64,000 bases of DNA from Apostichopus japonicus (lineage: Eukaryota > Echinodermata > Holothuroidea > Aspidochirotida > Stichopodidae), in assembly GCF_037975245.1 (NCBI RefSeq), contig NC_092581.1:2924001-2988000 (forward strand). The letters are read 5' to 3'. The notes below the pieces were generated by a model. The model made no database searches, was not told the DNA's origin, and was given only the letters and a program-made list of their open reading frames with translations. The first letter of the stretch is position 1. Each line of letters begins with the position of its first letter. Made by a program: the position numbers and the translations under genes. This document shows, in pieces, positions 53,649 to 64,000 of the stretch.

Positions 53649-55588
53649 CTAAAATTGCTAAATAATCATAAGTAATAATTATAATAAAGTAATATTTATA
53701 TAGCGCATAATCAGCAAAGCTGCTCAAAGTGCTTTACAAATGTAAAACCTCAAAACAAATGGTAACAAAACCTTAATAGAACCAGTAAGTATAAAATGTA
53801 AAGCCAAAAGCAACAATATGAAAAACACCCGTACTAAACGATAATAAAGAGGGGGGGGGGGGAAATCAGTGCTAAGTACACAATGTGTTCCTTTGCATTG
53901 TAGAGTAAAAATAATTAAACCTGCCATCAAAAGTGAAACACATCCTTTTCTACGATAATTAAACAACTATTGCTGTGACATACTTCTAGGTAAAACTTGT
54001 TATGGGATATGGGCTGGTGTCCATTTGCAATTGGAAAATCTTGATGTTATCTGTACACAAAAGGTGCCAAATCAATTGTTAAACGCAACGAAAAAGATAC
54101 TTATCTAAACTACATGGGGCAAGCACCACTCATCCCTTTTGCAAAGAAGAGGGAAGGGTTGTTATTAAGCTCAATACAATTGGGGAGGGGTATGTGAGAG
54201 GCAAAATAGGAACCATACAGGGGGGATACAGAATGTGATACCACTCCCAAATCCCCCCCTGTTTTATGTGCCAGAATGCATTTGGCTGCTTCTGACAAAG
54301 GCTTTTGGAGTTCAACTTGCACGTCGGTGGCTTCCAATTCAACATTTTAACTCAAATTTGGAATCTTTTCAATTTAAAAAGTCATTTCAGATGGGTGCAC
54401 GGCTCTTGAATGAGAAACATACCTTACTATGACCCGGCTGGGGATCGAACCCCTAACCTCCCGATTGCTAAAGCCTCACCGCTTCAAATGCCACCCCCTC
54501 TTATCCATTCGGCCACAGCACCGGTACTAGTCAAAACATCTATCATCCTGTATGAATTACCTTCAATAAGGAGAGTATTAATAACACTCACTGTAAACTA
54601 GAGCTGTATCGTTCACATTGGAACAGATGGGACCCGCATGGACGACCGAGTGACAGGATACCTCGTTGCCTCCCAAAGAGACCCTTCCAAAGGTTGGTTT
54701 TAGCCCAACATTACCACAGAGAGTGGCTGGCACTCTGACAGATCCACCCCCATCGGTACCTATGGCAACAGGCACCAGACCTGAGGAAACATGGATAAGA
54801 CCAAATAATTAGGTGACTTGTTCAAAGATCATCAAAGCAAATAATGGTAACACAAGCACAAGAGGTAAATAGCTCCCTCCAAGTGTGGGATACCTCTAAA
54901 GGTAGGTGGCTAGGTCACAACCAATAGCACACCAGATTTATTTCTTTGTCAATCAAGTAACTAGTATACTGTTGCCTAGCAATGCCATGAATCAGCTTTT
55001 TGGCCTCAAGAAATGGACGACCAGTTGGTTGTAAACCCATAATAACAAATTCTTCGCGGAATTTATTTGACCTACAATTATTGTCAACAACAAGAACAAC
55101 AACAATCCTGCAATAATGCATATAATTAGGTAATAGGCTAGGCCTTGGTAGGTTAGGCCTTAGTAGGCTAGGCCTAAGTAGGTTAGGCCTTTATGCCATG
55201 TGCTGTGAGTGTGTTGTAGGCTGCGGCTGAACCTTCAAGTATCTTTGACAAATTTGGGTCTGTTGCCACAAACTACCTGTGACAGTCAAGTCTGTGTTGA
55301 AAGTTTATTACATTCACTTTGAGAGTTCCACTTGCAAAACAGACAGTCAGTATTGAGCATGAAGTTTTGGCTGATTAACGAATGTTTCCCGTTTTCTTCG
55401 ACAAAGTCTAGTACCTGATGCTACTGCTGCGGCTGAGCCACTGGAACTTCCCCCGGTATAATGATTGGGGTCGTAAGGATTCCTCGGCATGCCATGATCA
55501 CTAAAATGGAGACAAAATCAACAAATATTCCATAATTCATATCTATCTATATATATCTATATATATATCTATCTATATCTATATATAT

Positions 55589-55625
<37 letters not shown>

Positions 55626-58600
55626 CATATATAAATATTTATATATATAAATATATATATATGTAGAGACAGAGGGAGGGAGTGCATAAAAATGAACATA
55701 CCAGCATTACTTTATGATGCTTTGAGAACATAACTAGTCTTAAGAATGATTTGTTGGCACAACATTTATTTTGATGTGCTCGTAGACAGCCTAAAAAAAA
55801 CACACTGCAAGAAGCAAGAACATGACAAATCAGTCCTGGTTGTACTTCTATTTATAACAGTATGATAATACTGGTTTAGAAATGACCCATTGGACGCAGA
55901 TAAGGTTCATCAATTAAAGTGACTGGTCTGCATAGTCTATTAACACCCAGCACATTTTTACAAATGTTAGAAGAGAAAGAGAAAGAAAAATTGGTTCCTT
56001 TTTTAAAATATATATACATATATTAATGATACCAGTAACTAGTACATTAATGATAACATTTTGTAGCAAAATGATATTATTTTGTAGTGTACTATAAACG
56101 ATGCCAGTAAACTAATATCTTAATGATACCAGTAACTAATACATTAATAATAACATTTTGTAGCAGAATGATATTAGTTTGTAGTGTATTAATGATACCA
56201 GTTAACTATTATTATATTAATGATACCAGTGATACCAGTGACTAGTACATTTATAACATTTTGTGGCAGAATGATATTAGTTGTAGTGTACTAACGATAC
56301 CAGTAAACTATTATATTAATGATACCAGTTACTAGTACATTCATGATTTTATTTTGCATTGTGTTTATGATATCAGTTTGTACTACATTGATGATGTCAA
56401 TAAAATAGTTCCAAACTCAATTTCAAATATAAATATCGTGAAATTCAAGGCAACTTACGGATCGATGTTATATCCAAATACGGACATTCCTAGTTCATGC
56501 ATATTGGTCATCCCGATGATGACAGCACCAGCCTGCTTCAGCTTGTAGGCGATGGTGCAATCTTGGATGACTGGCATCTTACCCATGAAAGAGGTACCAC
56601 ACTTGGCGTGGTATGGAGCCTGGAAAGTTTTAATACGATGAATATGCATGAAAATCATGAATATGCATGTTTCTTCCCACTAGGTGGTTAGATAGTGCCC
56701 TGATTACCTACAAGGTGGTCTTACCTAACTGATGAGTCATATCCTTTCAATTACATAAAACTCTGATAAAATATGATATACTTAGCATATTATAGAGCAA
56801 AAGGATAGATTTTTTAGGTCAGATTCATAAAGAGAAATTGTTCAATAACATTTTTAAGTAGGCGAAAAGGATACCACAGTTTGGTGGTTTCTACCTATTT
56901 GAAGAATTAATACTTTCTCAATCTCCTCTTTCTCATTCTTAATCTTTCTCAATTCTCAATGACCACTGTTGGAAGGTTTACCATTTAGAAGGGATATTCC
57001 AGAGGCTGAAGTCAATTGCTTAATAAAAATTGGTGGGAGTTTTTGGCACCTTCCGGTTCAATCCCCACCTATACAGCATTTTGTATGGCCAAGATATGGA
57101 ACTTCTCAAAAAATTTAGCAGTAATTTGTGAATGAATATGGCATGTGATGTCATCACCACAAATTTAGCTGAAAATGTTTTTATTCCCCTTTTATGTATA
57201 AAAGGTAACTCACTTACTCACAGGGGGAAATAATATATCAACAAACAACAAAATTTTCCTTTTGATGAATTTTCTAAACACAGAGAACAAATGACAGCTA
57301 GGCAAACAAACCAAACGTATCGAGTTTCAGGGATAAATCAACAAAAAGAATTTTAATAAGGGAAAAAGAAAGCTTTTGAAGAACAGCTGCCATTCTGACT
57401 TCACTGGATTCCACTGCATGGAAGATTTGAGGGTTTTTAGCCGGTCAAAATAGGTTGCAAGCCATCACTCATATCTTCCTGAGATAAGGACATGATATTT
57501 GTGGGTGGGGTTTTCAACTAATTGTGTAGGATATTTTATCTTTTCCACATTTAAGTGTTGTGCATTGTCTACCACTGGCATACCCCTCCAATGTAATATC
57601 TGTTTGAGGGATTTTACAACACTATATCAACTCTTGCCAGGTCTTTTATGCTTGATTATTAAGATGGACATAAACCCTGAACAAAACAGAAATGATACTA
57701 AGCAACAACAAAAAATAAATAAATAAAAACGGCAGAAAAGCAAACACCTCTAAAGCAAATGTAATTCCAATAGAAGGAACCAAAACAGTGAAACAATCAA
57801 CACACAAACAAGACATGCAAACAAACACACACAACGAATAATCACACAAAAATAAACCAAAAAGCGATGGTATTAGCTGCAGCAAAAATCAAATATTAAA
57901 AACGATTTGCAAACAATATTAATTATACTAAACTATGGCTAGGAGATCTATATTAATGATCACACTTTTAAGGCCATGGATACATATTTTATATTAGGGG
58001 AACAGTGCATTCAGGGTTTCACTTTGATGAAAAATAAAATCAGGCTAGAAAATGTACAAACAGCATGGACAATATTAATAAACCAGACAATAATTTATAT
58101 TTCAGTTTAGTATAAACTTGCCAAACAAATGAAATGCAAAAACAAAAGACTTTTGTTTAGTGCAATGTTTTAAATTTGTTGTATGCCCAGCGGTAAATTG
58201 AAAAAAAAATTATTGCTTCCGTCCTTTTTTTACCAAATACAAGCCAATTTGGAGATGAAATGAAAGTCACTACTGATTTCTATTGTGGCTTCTAGTTTTG
58301 CAAAAGAAAAGTTTTTATTATCAAACTGCATTTTGAGTGCAAAAGAAATAAAACATACCAAACTCGATGTATCAAATGAATAACGTTTACGACAACTTTC
58401 TTCAAAGAAAAGTTTGATGATTGAAAAGTGTAGAACTTAAGATTGGATCTGCTACGCATTTACACCAAGCATAGGAGGATAGACCAAAGATGGGAAAGGA
58501 TAGGGTATCTCTTGGTTTAAATATAGTATGCAGCTACCTTATGTTAGTGTAAAATATTGTTTACAACAACCAAGAATTAGGTTTAGTTAAATGAGGTACT

Positions 58601-61600
58601 GCCCTCACCTCACCCGCCTGCTTTTGTGGGTTGGGGTGGGGTGGAGGGGTTAACTTAAAAGCAAAGCAAACACCCCATATTTTTTGTTCCATCTGTTAGT
58701 AAACACCTGAGTCTGTGCTATCACATACCTCTTAAATGTAAAGTCAATCATCTCCTGATTGTGAAAAATAAAGGTATTTTATTGAAGCAATTTGAATTTG
58801 AAATTGTTTTTTCCTTTTTCATTTTATGGATTGTTCAAGACAGAAAAAGGAATAAAGTTGGAAGCATACAAAGAGGAATAAGTTAGCATTTCAAAAGAGG
58901 ACATCGTTATTAGGATATTCATGCATATATTTTTATATAGATTAGTCTTTCATCCAATACTAAAAACATCATTCAGTCACCACAGATAGGAAGTGTTTAG
59001 TGTAGTGAGGACCAATGATGTTACTTATATATACTGTCTATAATAATAGATACTAAACCCTACAATGATTATTCTTTCAGACAGGGACATTTTTCTATCT
59101 ATCTAATTTTTTTTATTTTAAAAATCATTTGGTCATAGCCAGCACTGAAACAATTTTCATAACAATTTTGCATGGATATTCTCGCTTTCCCTATCAAACC
59201 AATTGTCATTATTTGTATGGATACAATTACAAGTGTCAAACACTTGAAATATCAAATTATTCACATATATATTGAAATTTTCATCAATATTCAGTACTCA
59301 TTTCACACAAGTATCAGACTTTAAGTTGTTTTTTTTTAAAGTGATCGAATCTTTTTCTTTGCACGAATTATAATAACTGATAGGTTGCAAAGGTATTGGA
59401 CTCACACATTCAAAATTTTCCTTCAAAACTACCGGTACACCGTCCAGTATGGACAAAGTATTGCCTTCCACAAATCGTATCGATGAGTGCCTTGCCATCT
59501 ATTGGTTAGTATGAGAAGAAAAAACAGGAGGAAAAGGATGGGCTGAAAACGAAAATACCAGCAATGATGCAAACATAAATGATCATCCCTAAACTTTCAT
59601 GAAAGGGCTTGTGTTCCGTCTCACGTGTAACCTATCAGCTGTTTATGTCATGAAATAAAAAAAGGCCAGTTATGAAATAAAGCTAGGCTGACTATTTTCC
59701 ATATGTGTACCTTGTTAGGCTACAAAGCCATCTACCAGATGGTTTCTTTAGCTCTTTCCAGCTATAAATCATAGTATAGGCCAAGGTGGTCAAAGACAAG
59801 ACTGATCTTTTTCATTCTCTCTTTTTAAAATGATACTTTTTCTCCCCACAATATCACTCTTGATTATTAAAATGCATTTGAAACACTTCTGACCACAGAA
59901 GCGTACGTAATAGAGTCTCTCAAATCGATGGGAAGCTTCGTAGGACATCACCCTCTTTTGAATCGGTTACACGTGAGACAGTGAATTTGCATAACCCTGA
60001 TATGAGAGCCTAGACATGCCGCAAAACGAGAAATGGTGCAACAGGCTTCGGGTAGTTTTAGGTACCCATCCTGGACTCACACAGTTAAGTTCCTCTTTGA
60101 TAAGTATTGGGATACCATCAAGAACGGAACAAGGACACCCCTTTGCAACTCGCTCAGAGGATTCACGGGCCATCTACATAGATACAAAAACAACATAATA
60201 TGCTGAGTTACAAACCAAATCCCTTCGGCTGTTTCCCTTCCAAGGCGATAGTTTTCGTAGCATTTGGCTGTCATTAGAAAATAAGACAGAAATACCTAAA
60301 CCAATTGGTCCTGGTACTTTCAATACCATTAATTTTTTACCTTGTCATTTCTCTTAGCTGGTGATATAATGATTGAAAAGATGAAGTGTTTTGTACATAG
60401 GAAATGTAAACAAGGTGGAAGGTTTTTTTTAGGGGGGGGGGGGGGGGAGTTGGGAGGACATTTATGGGCAAATTGGGGTTACCTCTGGTTAGTCTGAGCT
60501 GCAATTAACACTTACCTCAAAATATGGAATACTTTTAAGACAGTATGAAGCAGCCACATGTCCAAGTGGAAAAAAGCATACTGGCATGTAACCCACATAG
60601 GGAGGGCTATCTAATTTACAGTTTCAGCTCTCACTTGCGATAAGTTTTTCTCTTCGTTTTTTTTACCATTCCTGAAACTATTTCGAATGGGGAAAAAATC
60701 TGTGAAGTTTCTCCTGGAAGAAACCCTTATCTTGCTTTAGGATGCCAGAACTCAACATACTCCACTCTCCCAGATGGTAGGTGTCATTGCTTCTAATGCC
60801 ACTGGCCTCTAGACACTACACGAATAGCACTGGACCAGTGTATGCACTCGACCAGTGGTCAATAAGAAGTATAAAACAAGTTAGCCAATAGAGATACAGT
60901 AAGATAATAGAGAGTTTGTAAAAACTTCTGATAGCTTGTAAATACCTAAATCAAGGAGTAGACAGAATAGATATCAACAATAGCTAAGCCAGGTTTGGAA
61001 GAACAGAATTATTCACTTTAACATTGAAAAGCATAAGGCACAGTTTCTCGCTATTGACTGCCTGGAGAAATACTTGAAATATTTGTCAAATATATTTGTG
61101 CAGAAATGGTTTCAAAACTAAGGAGTCATACTAAAATAAATTTGTTAAAAGTCTTTGGTGCGCTCGCTCTCAAAAACATATATGTAAAACATTCGTAAAA
61201 ACATGTAAAATGCCCCCATCTCATTATCCACAAACTTGCTTGTTTCCATTCTCACAAGAGTGTAGCTCTGCTAAATGGGAAATCCCTTCCAACTCAAATA
61301 GGATTCCATTTCTTTGTTATCGTTCTTGGCACATTTGATCAAAGTCATCAACTTTTCGTTTTAACCAAAGAGATGGCAGCAGACAGTATGGTTTAATTTG
61401 CATCATTCAAACACTCACTACACACATACTGTACTCCTGATACTGTATACATGGTTGTCAAGAGAGGGCACACTATCATACTATCAGACCTATCTCCCTC
61501 CTGTACCTTTCTGGCAGATTCTTGATCCATCTGGGTAACAGCGCACAGTCCAGGTTTCAGACTGTTTGACTCTTCGACCCTAGCAATCACCCAATCAGCC

Positions 61601-63550
61601 ACTTCTGATGGAGTGGTTGTCCCATTCCTGAAAGAACAGTCAACAAATATCTCAACAATACAATAATCACTGCAGGACATAAACTATTCAATTCCACATT
61701 CTGTTTTATAGCATCCATCAGTGGCATAGTAAGGAGCAACCTGGCCCTGTTGCAGCTATCAAAATGGGCCCCACGCAAAGGAGAGTCAACATTTACCCTG
61801 GAGACCAGACCATGGCAACGGCACTATTTTATGTTTTACATCAAGTCGTGTTTCCCAAACTGGTCACCTGTGAAAAAGACTCTTACATGATGAAAACTCC
61901 ACATGTCTATGCATTTCATGGGTAGAAAGAGAAGACCAGTTGACCGGTAGTGGACCGATCACTAGGGGTGTATATATTATTACCAGGTAGCTCTACACAT
62001 ACCAAAGCATTGGTCTCTTCACATACCAAAGCATTGGTCTCTTTGTGCGCCTCTGGAAATTACATATCTTTGCATTCTAAATAAATACATAGTCATCCAG
62101 AGTGAAATAATTTAATCCCAAAAAAATGAGCAATTTGTTACAAAACTGCCGATATGTATGTCAGTATTTATATAGAGCACGCTCAGTACGGCCAATTTCT
62201 AAAACTTTGTGAGCAATAAATACTCCTAAGGCTTAATAATGCAACACAAAATGAGATCGTTGAAATATTCTGTGCTCATTTGTGAACATTCGGGCCAACG
62301 TCAGGGTCCTTGTGTGCCTCTAGACGTCCCGTTTCTCTGACTCCAAACACATGTTCCTTAGATAACTGTCCACCCCTCCACATGGTGTAAATTTTTTGCC
62401 TCTGGTATTTAAATATGCAATCAAACACAAAATCGCCCTTTTTCTTCGTTCAAACAGAATGCGAGTATAACCGTACCTGTACGCATGATAATAATCCGAC
62501 ACGGAAAAGAAATGAAAATCTGTCTCCTTGTTTGCCGCTTGTACGTATGATTCCAGGTCAATTCCGCTACCTTCGGGGACCCCTTTGGGACCCTCAAAAG
62601 TGGAAGGGTTTGGAGTAAACGATGGCTCTTCTACATAGTGGATACTTCTGAAGAAACTAAAGCCGACCTGCCTGAGTAACAAAGGAAGGGAAAAAGAAGA
62701 CATAGATGTGACTAGATGTGACTAAATGTGACAAAATATTTGGTAAGATGAAGGAAGGGGTCGGGATGGTTTGATTGGGATCTGCAAAGTGTTGCCACCA
62801 TTGTGAACTTGAGTGAAGTTATCCCTCAAGTTACCCCTTTTTTGGAAGGCAGGCAGGTCCCCCAACCCTCCCTTCAAAACCCAAAAGTTTGTCAAAATTT
62901 TAATATCAGCAGATATCGGGCCCTTAAAATTGTTTTATATTAAAAATCCTTTTAAAATAACAGGTTATTAAAAAATAAAAATAACTGACAGCACCAACGC
63001 CCAGTTCACAACTGACCTCACTAAAGAAGGGAAAAAACCTGATATGCTGCAGCAATAATCTCTATTGTTTGATATACAATGCTGTAGAGACAATCTCTAT
63101 TGTTTGAGATACAATGCTGTAGAGACAATCTCTATTGTTTGATATACAATGCTGCTGTAGTGATATTCTGCATGTTGTTGTTGAGCCCTGTCAGGTCAGC
63201 TGCATCCCTTTCACAGGGAATATGTATTGTTCATATTTAGTACAGGATGCTTGAAATCAAAATTTGAAACCTTAGATAATATTGCAGCTGTTACGAAGTC
63301 CCTGCAAGCATTATTCGATCCACTTGGCCATAGAGAAGAGCTGTAACTGATATGCCCTCATCTTATTCTCTGCTGTAAGATACTGTAGCTGTTTAACTTG
63401 AAATGTTGGGGTGTGGTTTTTTTTTTTTAGTCACTACCAGCTACTTTCTGCATTTGCCATTGTCATGGTGATACGGATGTTATTTAAACCGATAAAAAAC
63501 ATATTTACTTACTTAAATATATATGAAGTCCAGCCCAGTCTACCGATAAA
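49699..63550 (-). CDS. Amidase-signature hydrolase, fatty-acid-amide-hydrolase-like (N-terminus missing)
   Basis: Minus-strand exons, 5' to 3': 63513-63550, 62477-62671, 61507-61627, then 60081-60173 or 59406-59498, 56459-56619, 55415-55500, 54592-54780, 53533-53648, 52364-52549, 51223-51361, 50728-50812, 49699-49903. With one of the two alternative exons the CDS is 1614 nt (537 residues plus stop). All parts of the amidase-signature Ser-Ser-Lys triad are present: Lys in GIPILIKEE or GVPVVLKEN, the cis-Ser in [10 protein letters not shown], and the nucleophile Ser in [12 protein letters not shown]. The family hydrolyses amide bonds; the closest remembered relatives are FAAH-type enzymes that cleave N-acylethanolamines, but substrate cannot be read from the sequence. 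The first exon(s) with the start codon were not found and may lie beyond 64000. Confidence 0.85.
52632..53000. mobile_element. Inverted-repeat element in an amidase intron
   Basis: The left end (CCATAGGAGGCTGGGGG, then CAGCCCCCC) is repeated in inverted orientation at the right (CAGCCCCCCAAATC, GGGCTCCTATGGG). About 370 bp, no coding capacity; a MITE-like element with approximate ends. Confidence 0.55.
53684..53745. repeat. Dispersed repeat end with ATTTATATAGCGC / AAGTGCTTTACAA motifs
   Basis: This motif pair recurs in interspersed repeats of many marine invertebrates (from memory). Only a short segment is recognisable here. Confidence 0.4.
54427..54522 (-). mobile_element. tRNA-derived SINE head, minus strand
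   Basis: The - strand starts GGTGCTGTGGCCGAATGGAT (A box of a Leu/Ser-type tRNA) and has the B box GGTTCGATCCCC. The 3' part (AGCCGGGTCATAGT) does not pair with the 5' end, so it is a tRNA-like SINE head in an amidase intron, not a tRNA gene. Confidence 0.65.
54592..54780 (-). CDS. Amidase gene exon with the nucleophilic Ser
   Basis: [20 protein letters not shown] and [22 protein letters not shown] contains the nucleophile of amidase-signature enzymes; [10 protein letters not shown] is the usual following block. Confidence 0.92.
55131..55190 (+). repeat. TAGGCTAGGCCTTAG-type short tandem repeat
   Basis: Three to four imperfect 15-bp units (TAGGCTAGGCCT, TAGGTTAGGCCT). Similar TAGGCCTAG motifs occur near 20940. 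Confidence 0.7.
55415..55500 (-). CDS. Amidase gene exon with the cis-Ser motif
   Basis: [20 protein letters not shown] followed by SAAAVASG. This is the Gly/Ser-rich amidase signature holding the middle Ser of the triad. Phases 2 in, 1 out match its neighbours. Confidence 0.9.
55535..55670. repeat. (TA)n/(TATC)n microsatellite
   Basis: TATCTA and TA repeats starting just upstream (in transcription sense) of the exon at 55415-55500. Confidence 0.85.
56020..56400. repeat. Tandem repeat, unit about 115-130 bp, about three copies
   Basis: TTAATGATACCAGTAACTAGTACATT, ATAACATTTTGTAGCA and AATGATATTA-TTTGTAGTGTA recur in order three times, ending close to the donor side of the amidase exon at 56459. 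Confidence 0.75.
56459..56619 (-). CDS. Amidase gene exon common to both isoforms
   Basis: [20 protein letters not shown] to [20 protein letters not shown], the conserved amidase block following the catalytic Lys strand. Starts in phase 0, matching the donors of both alternative exons. Confidence 0.9.
56620..59405. other. Long amidase intron, no further exon seen
   Basis: I searched for a third copy of the 93-nt alternative exon (its conserved CTCACA-type border and LDGxP-x-x-x-K core) and found none. The interval is AT-rich, without recognised coding sequence. Confidence 0.5.
59406..59498 (-). CDS. Alternative exon B: second version of the catalytic-lysine segment
   Basis: 31 codons, [20 protein letters not shown] then [11 protein letters not shown], bounded by CAATAG| and |GTGAGTCCAA. 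It retains the catalytic Lys (VVLKEN) but differs from exon A in about half of its residues, including those next to the Lys. Both splice borders match those of exon A. Including both exons would keep the frame but duplicate the active-site strand, so mutually exclusive use is inferred. Confidence 0.82.
60081..60173 (-). CDS. Alternative exon A: catalytic-lysine segment
   Basis: 31 codons, [20 protein letters not shown] then [11 protein letters not shown], bounded by ATGTAG| and |GTGAGTCCAG. The Lys in ILIKEE is at the position of the catalytic Lys of amidase-signature enzymes. Same length, same phase (0-0) and homologous sequence to exon B, 582 bp downstream. Confidence 0.85.
60430..61500. 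other. Amidase intron between 61507 and the alternative exon A
   Basis: No exon recognised. It contains a G-run at about 60431-60448 and otherwise AT-rich single-copy-looking sequence. Confidence 0.45.
61507..61627 (-). CDS. Amidase gene exon before the alternative pair
   Basis: Encodes [20 protein letters not shown] through MDQESARK. Ends in phase 0 at a GTACAG donor, so either 93-nt downstream exon can follow in frame. Confidence 0.85.
62477..63550 (-). CDS. Amidase gene: most 5' exons identified
   Basis: Exon 62477-62671 ([20 protein letters not shown] to [12 protein letters not shown]) is well supported: its phase-2 donor joins to the exon at 61627, giving [13 protein letters not shown], a normal amidase N-terminal helix. 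Exon 63513-63550 ([12 protein letters not shown], 38 nt) is tentative; it has good splice sites and the right phase. A further donor at 63704 (GAAGAG|GTAAGT) may end another upstream exon, but no convincing start was found. Confidence 0.6.
63045..63160. repeat. 43-bp tandem repeat, about three copies
   Basis: CAATCTCTATTGTTTGATAT then ACAATGCTGTAGAGA is repeated nearly exactly three times. Confidence 0.85.
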
Positions 63551-64000
63551 CTGTAGAAGGAAATAATTCAAGACAGATTACAATAAGGCTGATACAGAAT
63601 AGTTGTTGTAGTCGTGTGTTTGATGTCACTCCTACAGTACCAGCATAAAAATAGCCCTGAATCATAAGCAGTGAATTTATCACAATCTAAGGACAGTACT
63701 TACCTCTTCATAGGATTTTCTTTATTATTATCAAACTGATCAACATCTTGTCTATATTGAGGTGTACAGTATTTCATTCAATAAAGAGTGTAAAGACAAC
63801 ATTTCTCGATCAAAAAGTTACAACCCATCGCAAGCTCCTTATGTTGCCTGGTTATTTAAAACCCTACTGTACATATGGTGGGGAGGAGAGGGGGGCACAG
63901 TGGGGCATGGTAGGGGAAGCTCCCAATTTATCCCAACAATTGGTGGGGAGGGGAAGGAGAGTGCAGGGTGGGGCATGGTGGGGTAAGCTCCCAACTAATC

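Noticed and set aside
54427-54522. A Leu/Ser-type tRNA gene on the minus strand
   Set aside because: The first and last seven bases do not pair, although boxes A and B are good.

Overview
The window is nuclear DNA of an intron-rich, AT-rich animal, most likely an echinoderm or another invertebrate deuterostome. The evidence is small phase-matched exons with canonical GT/AG borders, three large metazoan-type genes, tRNA-derived SINEs, MITE-like foldback elements, a decayed LINE, and many microsatellites. Species cannot be read from the sequence. Exons below were joined by hand: a junction was accepted only when splice site, reading phase and family similarity agreed, and each complete joined CDS has a length divisible by three.

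Layout. (1) 2178-17158, + strand: a secreted, modular protein of about 964 residues in 15 coding exons (signal peptide, YWTD/LDLR-B-like beta-propeller region, Ig-like region, Tie-receptor-like EGF repeats, then a stop with no membrane segment or kinase). A decayed copy of one of its exons lies upstream at 372-462. (2) 17159-22885: intergenic DNA with a TTAA-flanked inverted-repeat element carrying the 5' head of U2 snRNA, and a tRNA-derived SINE. (3) 22905-49015, + strand: SHPRH, the SNF2/PHD/RING ubiquitin ligase of the Rad5 type, in 27 coding exons (about 1957 residues). It has a 500-residue insert where other SHPRH proteins carry a linker-histone domain. (4) 49699-63550, - strand: an amidase-signature enzyme resembling fatty acid amide hydrolase, at least 12 exons per transcript; its N-terminal exon(s) were not found. 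Two homologous 93-nt exons in tandem each encode the catalytic-lysine segment and look like a mutually exclusive pair.

SHPRH and the amidase gene converge with only 683 bp between their stop codons, and the only AATAAA seen for the amidase lies in what should be SHPRH 3' UTR, so the transcripts may overlap. The three genes have no obvious shared pathway: one is extracellular, one acts in post-replication DNA repair, and one is a lipid-amide or related hydrolase.

The introns hold most of the unusual structure: palindromic and foldback elements, a 160-bp minisatellite, a 540-bp homopyrimidine tract, several tandem duplications, and a duplicated splice acceptor just ahead of a SHPRH exon that would create premature stops if used.
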